Origin: Caulobacter endophyticus
GTDB taxonomy: Bacteria; Pseudomonadota; Alphaproteobacteria; Caulobacterales; Caulobacteraceae
Length of the DNA stretch: 64,000 bases
NCBI RefSeq assembly: GCF_003116815.1
Contig: NZ_QDKQ01000023.1
Location: 40,120-104,119, forward strand
Reading direction: 5' to 3'
How positions within the stretch are numbered: position 1 is the first letter of the stretch; every line of letters begins with the position of its first letter. The notes under the pieces are model-generated. The model saw only the letters and a program-made list of their open reading frames with translations. It was not told the DNA's origin and did not search any database. Below are positions 1-8,490 of the stretch, piece by piece. Position numbers and translations under genes: made by a program.

Positions 1-890
1 ATCGAACCGGCGTCGGCATAGGGATCGGTCACCGTCACGCCGTCGAGCGTGGTGTTGCCGGTGTTGGCCACGGTGATGACGTAGCTGATCTGCTCGCCCG
101 CCGCGTCGGCCGTACCGCCTGGGACGGTGGCGTCCTTGGTGATGTTCAGGCTGGGCCGGCGGTCGACGGGCACGCTGGCGTCGTCGGTGTCGGGGCCGGT
201 CTGGTTGGAGTCGGCCGTGGCGGTGTTCTCAAGCGCGCCGTCGCCGCCGCCATTGGAGTCGATCTCGGCCTGGGTGACCGTGTGGGTGGCGGTGTAGCTC
301 CAGGTTTCACCGATCTCCAGCAGGCCGTCATTGTCGCCCACCAGGTCGGCGCCGCGCATAATCGAACCGGCGTCGGCATAGGGATCGGTCACCGTCACGC
401 CGTCGAGCGTGGTGTTGCCGGTGTTGGCCACGGTGATGACGTAGCTGATCTGCTCGCCCGCCGCGTCGGCCGTACCGCCTGGGACGGTGGCGTCCTTGGT
501 GATGTTCAGGCTGGGCCGGCGATCGACGGGCACGCTGGCGTCGTCGGTGTCGGGGCCGGTCTGGTTGGAGTCGGCCGTGGCGGTGTTCTCAAGAGCGCCG
601 TCGCCGCCGCCATTGGAGTCGATCTCGGCCTGGGTGACCGTATGGGTGGCGGTGTAGCTCCAGGTTTCACCGACCTCCAGCAGGGCGTCGTTGTCGCCCA
701 CCAGGTCGGCGCCGCGCATGATCGAACCTGCGTCGGCATAGGGGTCGGTGACGGTGACGCCGTCCAGCATCACGTTGCCGGTATTGGCTACTGTGATCGT
801 GTAGCTGACCTGCTCGCCGGCCGCGTCGGCCGTGCCGCCGGGGACGCTGGCGTCCTTGGTGATGTTCAACGCCGGATTGCGGGTCAGGGT
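1..890. repeat. 360-bp tandem repeats inside the adhesin gene
   Basis: Bases 1-360 and 361-720 are the same 360-bp unit with only a handful of substitutions (for example near 162/522, 234/594, 281/641 and 325/685). A partly diverged third unit begins at 721 and loses similarity near 890. The unit is exactly 120 codons, so copy number can change without a frameshift. Confidence 0.93.
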
Positions 891-2186
891 CACTGTCTCT
901 GGATCGCTGTCGGAGACGGAAAGGCCGCTGGCCGACGAACCCGTGGCCGTACCGGTATTGGTGTAGCCGCCGGCCTCGATCTCGGCCTGGCTGAACATGT
1001 GCAGCAGACTGCCCGTGGCCGAGGCGCCGACCGCGAGGTCGTCGGCCTGCCCGTCGCCGTCCTGGTCGGTCAGGCCGGCAAGGGTGACCGCGATGTCGTC
1101 GGCGGTGTTTCCAGGCGTGCCGTTGTCATCCATCAGGGTGACGTTCAGCAGCTTGATCGTGCCGGTGTTGGTGACCGTGAAGTTGAAGACCTGGGTATCG
1201 CCGGCGTCGTCGCCGTTGCCGTCACCATCTGTGCGCGCGCCGGCCGTCTTGACGACGTCCACCTGGGGCGGGATCGGCTGGTTGCCGATCTGCACGTTGT
1301 AGGTGGTGGCCTCCGCGAGGGTCACGGTCTCGAAGGCGCCCGTCGTCTGGGTCCAGCCTTCCTGCAGCACCTCGTCGACCTGGACCGTGCCCAGCGACAA
1401 CGGCAGGCCGCCGATCTGGAACGAGCCGTCGGCCTTGGTCACGGTCGAGCGTTCACCCGCGTCGAGCACGCCGTTCTTGTTCTCGTCGACAAAGATCGTC
1501 CAGCCGCCAAGGCCAGCTTCCCCGGCGTCCTGCACCCCGTCACCATCGGCGTCGAGGAACTTCACGCCGCTTATGATGGCGGCCTTCTCGGTGTTGAATT
1601 CCTCGAAGCCGTCATCGGCGCCGTAGGTGGTGCCGGGGCGGCCGAACTCGGCGTACATGGTGATGTAGGCGGTGCTCAGGTCGGCGCCGCCGAACAGCGA
1701 GACCGGCACGTAGAAGATGTAGTCGTCATTGCCGCTGCCCGACGAGTGGGCGTCCATCAGCAGCGTCTTGTCGCCGCCGGCGTCGAGATCGAAGATCTTG
1801 GTGAAGTCGGCGTCCAGTTCCTGCGTGCCGGCGACGTAGTCCGCGCCCGTGGCGGGGGCCGACGAGTAGTAGATCTTCATCGCGTTCAGCGCGGTGTACG
1901 GATTCTCGTTGGTCTCGTTGAGGTCCAGCCGGAATTCCAGGTACTGCACGCCGTTGATCACCCGGATGGGGATCTGGTTGAAGGTCAGGCTGCTGGTCTT
2001 GCTCTGGTCGGTGTTGAGCACGCCGCTGGCGTCGGTGTTGAAGCCGTTCTCGTTGCCGTCGTTGTCGCGGATGGCCAGGAACGGGTCGTAGTTGCCGGTG
2101 CCCGAACCGATCGCGTCGCCGCGCGTGATGACCACGCCGTTTACGGTTGTCGAACTGCCTGGTGTGGTGATGTCTATGTCGGCCAT
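1..2186 (-). CDS. Large repeat adhesin, likely type I secreted (C-terminus beyond window)
   Basis: The reading frame runs from an ATG at 2186, preceded by a GGGAG ribosome site, off the left edge with no stop; 728 codons are present. The start MADIDITTP has no Sec signal, which fits a protein exported by a type I system through a C-terminal signal that lies outside the window. Residues about 1-190 form a unique head. An SdrD/Cna-B-like domain follows, with Asp-rich loops DADGDGVQDAGE and DENKNGVLDAGE that look calcium-binding. The rest is DUF11/DUF7507-type beta-sandwich repeats of about 120 residues, each starting LNITKDA. The last two complete repeats are almost identical in DNA. It probably acts as a surface or biofilm protein; that role is inferred. 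Confidence 0.8.
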   Translation of the reverse strand, partial: MADIDITTPGSSTTVNGVVITRGDAIGSGTGNYDPFLAIRDNDGNENGFNTDASGVLNTDQSKTSSLTFNQIPIRVINGVQYLEFRLDLNETNENPYTALNAMKIYYSSAPATGADYVAGTQELDADFTKIFDLDAGGDKTLLMDAHSSGSGNDDYIFYVPVSLFGGADLSTAYITMYAEFGRPGTTYGADDGFEEFNTEKAAIISGVKFLDADGDGVQDAGEAGLGGWTIFVDENKNGVLDAGERSTVTKADGSFQIGGLPLSLGTVQVDEVLQEGWTQTTGAFETVTLAEATTYNVQIGNQPIPPQVDVVKTAGARTDGDGNGDDAGDTQVFNFTVTNTGTIKLLNVTLMDDNGTPGNTADDIAVTLAGLTDQDGDGQADDLAVGASATGSLLHMFSQAEIEAGGYTNTGTATGSSASGLSVSDSDPETVTLTRNPALNITKDASVPGGTADAAGEQVSYTITVANTGNVMLDGVTVTDPYADAGSIMRGADLVGDNDALLEVGETWSYTATHTVTQAEIDSNGGGDGALENTATADSNQTGPDTDDASVPVDRRPSLNITKDATVPGGTADAAGEQISYVITVANTGNTTLDGVTVTDPYADAGSIMRGADLVGDNDGLLEIGETWSYTATHTVTQAEIDSNGGGDGALENTATADSNQTGPDTDDASVPVDRRPSLNITKDATVPGGTADAAGEQISYVITVANTGNTTLDGVTVTDPYADAGS

Positions 2187-2599
2187 GACTTGCTCCCGAG
2201 CGCTCCGCGCGCGTGCCCTCTGGGCTCGTCCGCGCGATCCAAACGAAGGCCTCGATCACAACGTCGACGGGGGAAACGGATGCCGGGTCCGAAGTCGGCG
2301 TCGGAGGCGTACGCGTGGATCCTGAAGCTCGTGGTCGCTTTTCGGGATGCAGATGTTCGCTATCCCGTCGTCGGTCGAAGGCATTCCCGGAGCGCGCAGC
2401 GCCTACGCGAAGCGAAACAGCGGCTAGCGATCTGCCTAGATTGGGTTCCCGTCAATAGCTTGGCCATAGCAATGACAAGTCGTGATGCCAAATGCATTAC
2501 GGCGTATATTTAAGCGCCTGCCGAAATTGATCGCGACAATTCAGATCATTTAGATGAACTGGGGCTTCGCCCAGGTAGAAACGAGAAAAACTCGCCCGA
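2187..2599. other. Intergenic region, adhesin promoter side
   Basis: This 413-bp stretch lies between the adhesin start and the TonB receptor stop. A more AT-rich patch around 2465-2560 may carry the adhesin promoter on the minus strand. A short hairpin sits at 2559-2574. I see no convincing gene here. Confidence 0.5.
2559..2574 (-). terminator. Hairpin downstream of TonB receptor
   Basis: CTGGGGCTTCGCCCAG forms a short stem 26 bp beyond the receptor stop at 2600. On the minus strand it is followed by TTCATCTAAA, so the T tract is weak. Confidence 0.4.
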
Positions 2600-4783
2600 T
2601 CAGAAGCGGCCGCGCAAGGACACTCGGATCTGGCGCCCGATCGGGTCCTGCTCGTCGCGCCCATAGCCCGGCGCGGGCAGGCCGTCGCCTCTGCGGGCCT
2701 GCTGCCTGGCGTCGAGCAGATTTTCCAGATCGACCCCAAGCCTCAGGCCGCTCCGCCGCCTGGCGCCGGCCGCCTGGGCGCTCGCCGGCGGGTCGAAAGT
2801 GTAGCCCAGGCGCAGGTCGACGCGGGTGAAGTCTCCCATCACCAGGTCGTCGGCGCCGTCGACGCCCCGCTCGCGCCGGATGCGATAGCCCTCGTTCCAG
2901 TTGACCGATGTGCTGAGGCTCCACTTGCCGCGCCGCCCGTCCAGAGAGGCCGAAAGGCGCTGCTTGGACACCCCGCCGCCGTCGCCGACCAGACGATCCA
3001 GCACGGGAAAGCCCTCCCGAATGACGGTCAGACTCTTCAGCTGCACCGAATGGTTCAGCGACACCCGCCAGGACAATATGTCGCGGGGAGATTTTGCGCC
3101 CGGCTTGGTCGGCAGGCTGAAAGTGAAGTTGGACGAGAAGTTGCGGGTCTCCATAGAGCCCAGATTGATCGGCCGCTGGTCGATGCCGGTCAGCACGCCG
3201 TCGGCGTCGCGCTGGAAGCGCTCTGGGAAGGCCGCCTCGACGGCGGGCGTCAGGGTCGGCAGCGCACCGATCCCGTCGGTCGTCTTGCTGCCCTGGTAGT
3301 TGATCCCGCCGGTCAGTCCCCATCGGGTCACCGGCCCGGCCGAGGCGTTGAGCGAGTAGGTGTTGCTTGTCTGCGGCCGCAGCCCGGGATTGCCGCCATA
3401 CAGCGGCAGAACCTCGACGGAGCGACCGGTCCGGAAATCGTAGACCACGATCGGCGCGCCATAGAAGTCGGGCTCGAACAGTTGGGCGCTCGAGGGCGTC
3501 TCGTAGCTTCGCGACCACGACCCGTTCAGCCTGACGAGCGGCCTGGGGCTCCACGAAAGGCTGCCGTTCACCCCTCCCCCGCCGTCCGATCCCGTCTGCC
3601 GGCGCAGCGCTCCGCCCAGGCTTAGGGTCGCGTCGCCCAGATGGAAGCCCTCCTCACCCGGCATGGCGCGCAGCAGCGGCGCGTTGAGCGTGCCCCGCAG
3701 CTCTCCACTTTCGACTGTACGCTCGGTCCGCACGCCTTCGCGGGTGTTGCTGGAGGTGCTGTGGCTGGCCGTGCCCGAGACGTTCGCCCTCACCGGACCG
3801 GCCGGCAGGGTCAGCAGCGCGCGATCGCCGCCGAGGTTGAGCGTGACGCCGCGATTGCGGTTGACGCTGTTGGTCAGTCCCTCTTGCTCCGCCCTGGACA
3901 TCTGGCCGTCGAGTCCGGCCCGCACGGTCCAGCCGGCCAGCTCGCCAGTGACGCCGGTCGTGACGTTCAGGCCCTGCTGCTGACGTCGGGTTTCGACCAG
4001 CTCGCCGTTGACGCGCGAAAACGTTCGATCGCGCTGGGCTCGGCCATTGCCGCCCAGCGAGACCGCCCAGTCGCCCAGCGACCGGTTCATCGACAGGTTG
4101 GCCCCCACGCTCTGGGTCGCCGGCCGCAGGGTGACCCCCTCGGAGCCCGGCTTGGCTCGCAGGTAGTCCGAACGCTCGTCGGCGCGCAGCGAGGTGTCGC
4201 GCGCGGCTCGCAGTCCGAACTGGGTGGTGTCGTTGTTGGCGATGGCCGAGCGGCGCACGTCGCTGGTCATCGAAACCCGGCCGCCGGCGGTCGGCGTATT
4301 GGCGCCTGCTTGGCCGTCGCGGCTCTGGAAGTTCTTCTGCAGGACGAGGTTGACGACCCGCTTCCCGGGTTCGGCCCCGTACTCGCCCGCCGCCTGCTGC
4401 GGCAACACCTCGACGCGGGTCAGGGCGTCGGGCGGAAAGCCCATATAGTCGCCGGGGTTGAGCACGCGGCGGCCGTTCACGATCACCACGGGCGCTTCGT
4501 CCAGGCCATAGGCCTTGCGGATCCGGTCAAGCGCCTCGCCGATATCGTAGGCGTCCAGCGCGTCGATCTCGTCCGCGCCCAGTTCCGTCTCGGGCGCTAC
4601 CCGCGCCGCGCCGCGCCGCGCCAGCACCTCGACGCCGTCCAGTTGCACCGCCCCGCCCTCGACGACCGCCTGCGCGGGGCCTCCTGACGCCCCACGCGTC
4701 ACGACCTGGTCGCCGGCAGGGGCGTCGCTCGCGACGGCGGCGGGCAAGGCGGACAGGATAAGCAACCAGGACATCGGGGCCAT
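2600..4783 (-). CDS. TonB-dependent receptor-like outer membrane protein
   Basis: This 727-residue protein begins with a hydrophobic signal segment (SWLLILSALPAAVASDA). A possible TonB box (VEVLARR) and a plug domain with VVIVNGRRVLNPGDYMGF and ALTRVEVLPQQAAGEYGAE follow. The remainder is a beta-barrel of alternating polar and apolar strands with DLENLLDARQQ near the end and a terminal RGRF, typical of outer-membrane barrels. It is shorter than classic receptors (about 800-1000 residues). An alternative ATG lies at 4774. The substrate cannot be told from sequence. It is followed by the adhesin gene across 413 bp, and its own promoter probably lies in the AT-rich 4784-4860 gap. Confidence 0.85.
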   Translation of the reverse strand: MAPMSWLLILSALPAAVASDAPAGDQVVTRGASGGPAQAVVEGGAVQLDGVEVLARRGAARVAPETELGADEIDALDAYDIGEALDRIRKAYGLDEAPVVIVNGRRVLNPGDYMGFPPDALTRVEVLPQQAAGEYGAEPGKRVVNLVLQKNFQSRDGQAGANTPTAGGRVSMTSDVRRSAIANNDTTQFGLRAARDTSLRADERSDYLRAKPGSEGVTLRPATQSVGANLSMNRSLGDWAVSLGGNGRAQRDRTFSRVNGELVETRRQQQGLNVTTGVTGELAGWTVRAGLDGQMSRAEQEGLTNSVNRNRGVTLNLGGDRALLTLPAGPVRANVSGTASHSTSSNTREGVRTERTVESGELRGTLNAPLLRAMPGEEGFHLGDATLSLGGALRRQTGSDGGGGVNGSLSWSPRPLVRLNGSWSRSYETPSSAQLFEPDFYGAPIVVYDFRTGRSVEVLPLYGGNPGLRPQTSNTYSLNASAGPVTRWGLTGGINYQGSKTTDGIGALPTLTPAVEAAFPERFQRDADGVLTGIDQRPINLGSMETRNFSSNFTFSLPTKPGAKSPRDILSWRVSLNHSVQLKSLTVIREGFPVLDRLVGDGGGVSKQRLSASLDGRRGKWSLSTSVNWNEGYRIRRERGVDGADDLVMGDFTRVDLRLGYTFDPPASAQAAGARRRSGLRLGVDLENLLDARQQARRGDGLPAPGYGRDEQDPIGRQIRVSLRGRF

Positions 4784-4860
4784 CCAGCCGCATCACAGCC
4801 GCGAGTTGCAAGGGCTGTTATGTACTTTTTTGTAAATAAAAGCGCGGCCGTATTGTGGCT

Positions 4861-5394
4861 TCAGGTGATGCGGCGCTTTTCAAGCTTGCGAGCCAGGGTG
4901 CGGCGGTGCATGCCCAGGCGCCGGGCGGTCTCGGAAATGTTGAAGTCGGTCTCGACCAGGGTCTGGTGGATCCGCTCCCATTCCAGGTTCTTGATCGAGG
5001 TGGCCCGCTCGCCGATCGCCGTCCCGGCGTCGCCCTCGCGCTTCTCGAACGCGGCCTCTATGTCGTCGGTATTCGAGGGTTTCGCGAGGTAGTGGCAGGC
5101 CCCGAGCTTGATGGCCTCGACCGCCGTGGCGATGCTGGCGAAGCCCGTCAGCACCACGATCAGCATCTCCGGATCACGGGCGATCAGCGCCTGCACGCAG
5201 GCCAGGCCCGACTCCCCGGCCAGCTTCAGGTCGACCACGGCGTAGCGCGGCGTGAAGGTCTCCAGCGCCACCAGCGCCTCGTCCAGTCCATGGACGTGCG
5301 CCACCTGGTAGCCCCGGCGCTCGAACGACTTCTTGAGCGTGGCGGCGAACTTCTCGTCGTCCTCGACGATGATCAGCTTGCGTTCAGCGGGCAT
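4861..5394 (-). CDS. regA: Redox response regulator, RegA/ActR/PrrA family
   Basis: The protein has 177 residues. A receiver domain (about 1-120) carries the acidic pair near residues 11-12, phospho-acceptor Asp55 in YAVVDLKLAG and Lys105. A short linker and a Fis-type helix-turn-helix (NISETARRLGMHRRTLARKL) close it, the compact architecture of RegA, which activates respiratory genes under low oxygen. Its start overlaps the last 11 bp of the sensor kinase gene, so the two are translationally coupled. It is the last gene of the quinol oxidase operon. In Caulobacter-like genomes such pairs are also called ActR/ActS. Confidence 0.92.
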   Translation of the reverse strand: MPAERKLIIVEDDEKFAATLKKSFERRGYQVAHVHGLDEALVALETFTPRYAVVDLKLAGESGLACVQALIARDPEMLIVVLTGFASIATAVEAIKLGACHYLAKPSNTDDIEAAFEKREGDAGTAIGERATSIKNLEWERIHQTLVETDFNISETARRLGMHRRTLARKLEKRRIT

Positions 5395-6739
5395 GACGCC
5401 TCCCGATCTGCAGCGACGCCAGGGGCAGGCTCAGCACGACGCGGGCGCCGCCCTCGGAACGGTTGGCCGCAGCCACCTCCCCGCCCAGCTTGCGCAGCAC
5501 GTTGACCACCAGGAAGAGGCCAAGACCGCCCCCTGCCCTGCCCTTGGTCGAATTGTAGGGCGTGCCGAGGTTGTCGAGGGTCTCGGCGGTGAAGCCCGGT
5601 CCCTGGTCCTCGACCACGACGACGATCCAGCCGTCGGTGACGCGCGCGCTCATCCGCACCGCCTGGGGCGAGGCGTCGCGGGCGTTGTCCAGCACGTTGT
5701 GGATCACCTGCTTCAGCGTCGATTCCGCGACGATCGGCGTGACGCCGGAAAGGTCGGGCGCGTAGGTCAGCACCTCGCCATCGCGGGTGGCCCGCCACTC
5801 GTCGACCACCTCGTCGAGGAAAGCCCGCAGGGTGCTGGCCCGCACTTCGCCGCTGCGGGCCTCGCCGGCCGACAGCAGCACCCCGGTGACGATGTCCTTG
5901 CAGCGTTTGACCTCGCCGCGCATGTCCTCCAGCTCCTGGGCCAGCTCCGGATGCTTGGCGAACACCTTCATCCGGCGCCAGTCGCCCAGGATGACGTCCA
6001 GGGTCGCCAGCGGCGTACCTAGCTCGTGCGCGGCGCCGGAGGCCAGCAGGCCCATGCGGACGATGTGGGTCTCTTCCGCCGCCCGCTGGCGCAGCTCGGC
6101 CAGGTGGGCGTCGTGGCGGCGCAGGTTGCTGTTGATGCGCGAGACGAAGGTCACCAGCAGCACCGCGTCCAGAACCACGCCCATCATCATACCCATGATG
6201 AACAGGCCGAAGAACGCCTGGTCGCTGAGCCCCGTGGCGATCACGGGCCGGTTGGCGGCCACCAGCAGCAGGAAGCAGAAGCTGGTCAGGAACACGATCG
6301 CCCAGGTCGCCCAGACCTCCAGCAGCACCACCCCAAGGATCACGTGCAGCAGGTAGAGTGTCGTGAACGGGTTGGTCGCCCCGCCGCTGAAATAGAGCTG
6401 GGCCGTCAGGGCCAGGGAGTCGAGCGCCAGGGCCAGGAACAGGTCGTAGGGGCCGATCGGCTTGGCGCTCTTCAAGCGCAGCAGGCTGAACAGGTTCAGC
6501 ACCACCAGTACCGCCAGCACCAGCATCATCGCCGCCAGCGGCAGGTGGAAGCCCAGGCTGAAATGCACCGCCAGGATGGTCACCACCTGACCGACCACGG
6601 CGATCCAGCGCAGGTGGATCAGCTGCAGCATGTTCTGGCGGGCGATGGCGTCGGCGGGGCCCGCCGCGTTGTCCGCGGCCCGCGCTCCCGAAAGCCAGCC
6701 CGACATGCCGGCGATCAGGATGCGGGTGGTAGGCGTCAT
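5384..6739 (-). CDS. regB: Redox sensor histidine kinase, RegB/ActS/PrrB family
   Basis: This 451-residue kinase has about six membrane segments between residues 38 and 200 and a C-terminal HisKA/HATPase core. Two RegB hallmarks are present: the quinone-binding loop GGATNPF at 119-125 and a cysteine in EVKRCKDIV at residue 280, matching the redox cysteine known from Rhodobacter RegB. The phosphorylated His is in ASGAAHELGTPL at residue 238; DNARDASP, GPGF and GGGLGLF form the ATP lid. The start shares an ATGA overlap with the SURF1 stop. Being in the same operon as a quinol oxidase, it may report on the quinone pool that this oxidase drains. Confidence 0.94.
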   Translation of the reverse strand: MTPTTRILIAGMSGWLSGARAADNAAGPADAIARQNMLQLIHLRWIAVVGQVVTILAVHFSLGFHLPLAAMMLVLAVLVVLNLFSLLRLKSAKPIGPYDLFLALALDSLALTAQLYFSGGATNPFTTLYLLHVILGVVLLEVWATWAIVFLTSFCFLLLVAANRPVIATGLSDQAFFGLFIMGMMMGVVLDAVLLVTFVSRINSNLRRHDAHLAELRQRAAEETHIVRMGLLASGAAHELGTPLATLDVILGDWRRMKVFAKHPELAQELEDMRGEVKRCKDIVTGVLLSAGEARSGEVRASTLRAFLDEVVDEWRATRDGEVLTYAPDLSGVTPIVAESTLKQVIHNVLDNARDASPQAVRMSARVTDGWIVVVVEDQGPGFTAETLDNLGTPYNSTKGRAGGGLGLFLVVNVLRKLGGEVAAANRSEGGARVVLSLPLASLQIGRRHAR

Positions 6740-7479
6740 GGGGTCTCTTTACCCCGGTTCCTGCGCGCGTCGAACAGAACATAGACGGCCGCTCCGCCGG
6801 TCAGCAGCGCCAGGCCGAACCAGGTGAGCATGTAGACGAGGTGGCTGTTGGGGAACTTGACGACCGTCAGGCCGCCGATCGGCCAGCCGCCGGGATTGGG
6901 CGCAGCGTCGGCGTCGACGAAATAAGGAGCGACGTTGGAAAGCCCCCTCGCCTGCCCGATGGCGGCGACGTCGCGGGAGTACCAGCGGTTCTCGGCCGGG
7001 GCGTTGGTCCGCAGGAAGCCGCCGTGCGGCTCGGTCAGGCGCAGTAGGCCGACCACGGTCACCGGACCTTCGACCTGGGCGGCGAGGCGCGCGCCCGGCG
7101 CGCGGCGCTCGGCCGAGACGAAGCCGCGGTTGACCAGGACGTCGAAACCCTGGTCGGTGGAAAGCGGGGTCATGACCCAGAAACCGGGGCCTTCGGTCGT
7201 CACGGCCTGGACCAGGGTCTCGCGGTCGTGGAGGAAGCGTCCCGTCAGGCGCAGGCGGCGATAGCCGTCGCTGGCCTGCGAGATCCCCGCCCAGCGGCCT
7301 GGACCAGGCGGCGGGGCGGGTTCTGCATGGATGCGCTGCTCGACCCGGGCGATCAGGTCGAGCTTCCAGGCCCTGCGCTGGACCTGCCAGCCGCCGAGCG
7401 CCAGGAAGACCGCCGTGAAGGCCAGGCAGAGCCCGACCAGGGCGGTCGTCCGGACGGCTCGGCCGCCGGACTTCGTCAC
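6736..7479 (-). CDS. SURF1-family oxidase assembly protein
   Basis: I place the start at the GTG of a GTGA overlap with the cyoD stop, giving 247 residues; the longer open frame upstream is out-of-frame cyoD. The protein has one membrane helix near each end (ALVGLCLAFTAVFLALGGWQVQRR and MLTWFGLALLTGGAAVYVL) and an intervening periplasmic domain with LVNRGFV, the SURF1 layout. SURF1 proteins help insert heme into heme-copper oxidase subunit I. Its position directly after cyoABCD suggests service to this bo3-type enzyme. Confidence 0.92.
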   Translation of the reverse strand: MTKSGGRAVRTTALVGLCLAFTAVFLALGGWQVQRRAWKLDLIARVEQRIHAEPAPPPGPGRWAGISQASDGYRRLRLTGRFLHDRETLVQAVTTEGPGFWVMTPLSTDQGFDVLVNRGFVSAERRAPGARLAAQVEGPVTVVGLLRLTEPHGGFLRTNAPAENRWYSRDVAAIGQARGLSNVAPYFVDADAAPNPGGWPIGGLTVVKFPNSHLVYMLTWFGLALLTGGAAVYVLFDARRNRGKETP

Positions 7480-7868
7480 GGAACTTCCCGCATTTCGTGC
7501 GGCGCCGGCGCCATCATGTGGGTGTCGAGGTTGTGCATCACCCACATCGAGCCGGCGAGCGTGATCACCACGATGATGAGGGTGAACACCAGGGCCAGCA
7601 TGGTCCAGCCGCCTTCCGAACGCGAGTTCATGTGAAGGAAGTAGATCATGTGGACGATGACCTGGATCGCGGCCAGGCCCATGACCGCCACGGCGGTCAT
7701 CTGGTGGCTGGGCAGCACGTCGGCCATGACCAGCCAGAACGGGATGGCGGTGAGGATCACCGCCAGCACGAAGCCGATCACGTAGTCCTTCAGCGTACCG
7801 TGAGCGCCGCCTTCGCCGTGCTCATGGTCGTCATGCGCGTGGTGCGCGTCGTGGCTGGCCGCGCTCAT
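7476..7868 (-). CDS. cyoD: Cytochrome o ubiquinol oxidase subunit IV
   Basis: The 130-residue subunit has three transmembrane helices ([39 protein letters not shown] and [20 protein letters not shown]), as in E. coli CyoD. The ATG at 7868 shares an ATGA overlap with the cyoC stop. Unlike the E. coli protein, the first 25 residues are very rich in His, Asp and Glu ([16 protein letters not shown]), which may bind metal. Confidence 0.93.
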   Translation of the reverse strand: MSAASHDAHHAHDDHEHGEGGAHGTLKDYVIGFVLAVILTAIPFWLVMADVLPSHQMTAVAVMGLAAIQVIVHMIYFLHMNSRSEGGWTMLALVFTLIIVVITLAGSMWVMHNLDTHMMAPAPHEMREVP

Positions 7869-8488
7869 TTCAGGACTCCGAGCAGGTAGACGAACGAGAA
7901 GACGCCGATCCAGATGACGTCGAGGAAGTGCCAGAACATCGACAGGCACATCAGGCGACGCTTCATCTCGACGCCCAGGCCGCGCTTGGCGACCTGGACC
8001 ATCAGGGTGACGAGCCAGATGGTGCCGAAGGTCACGTGCAGGCCGTGGGTGCCGACGAGCACGAAGAACGACGACAGGAAGGCGCTGCGCTGGGGACCGG
8101 CGCCCTCATGGATGAGGTGGTTGAACTCGTACAGTTCCAGCGACAGGAAGCCGAGACCGAGCAGGCCGGTCACGGCCAGCCAGGCCAGGGTCGGCTTCAC
8201 CTTCTTGGCCTGGGCCGAGATCATGGCGAAGCCGTAGGTGATCGACGAGAACAGCAGCAGCGCGGTGTTGACCGCCACGATGGGCAGATCGAACAGATCC
8301 GCCCCCGAGGGGCCGGCCGCATAGTTGCGGCCGAGCACGGCGTAACAGGCGAAGAGCACCGCGAAGATCAGGCAGTCGCTCATCAGGTAGATCCAGAACC
8401 CCAGCAGGGTCCCGTTCTCCGGATGGTGCTCCTCGGTCGTGTGGAAGCGGATTTCGTCCGCCTCGGTCAGGGTCTGGGCGTGGGCCAT
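7865..8488 (-). CDS. cyoC: Cytochrome o ubiquinol oxidase subunit III
   Basis: This 207-residue membrane protein has five predicted helices and the subunit III signatures [20 protein letters not shown] and [10 protein letters not shown], followed by [18 protein letters not shown] at the C-terminus. Subunit III stabilises the proton-pumping bo3 complex in the inner membrane. It follows cyoB after two bases and overlaps cyoD by four. Confidence 0.96.
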   Translation of the reverse strand: MAHAQTLTEADEIRFHTTEEHHPENGTLLGFWIYLMSDCLIFAVLFACYAVLGRNYAAGPSGADLFDLPIVAVNTALLLFSSITYGFAMISAQAKKVKPTLAWLAVTGLLGLGFLSLELYEFNHLIHEGAGPQRSAFLSSFFVLVGTHGLHVTFGTIWLVTLMVQVAKRGLGVEMKRRLMCLSMFWHFLDVIWIGVFSFVYLLGVLK

Positions 8489-8490
8489 GG

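Noticed and set aside
1-720. Direct repeats as a possible CRISPR array
   Set aside because: Units are 360 bp, contiguous without spacers, and code for protein repeats.
282-2513. 743-codon open frame on the plus strand over the adhesin gene
   Set aside because: It is antisense to the repeat adhesin; its Gly/Val/Asp-rich composition comes from the repeat's codon bias, and it has no ribosome site or domain.
4784-4860. TTTACAAAAAAGTACATAA as another TetR-type operator
   Set aside because: The arms do not form the TTTACA-N4-TGTAAA symmetry; it is more likely simple promoter AT content.
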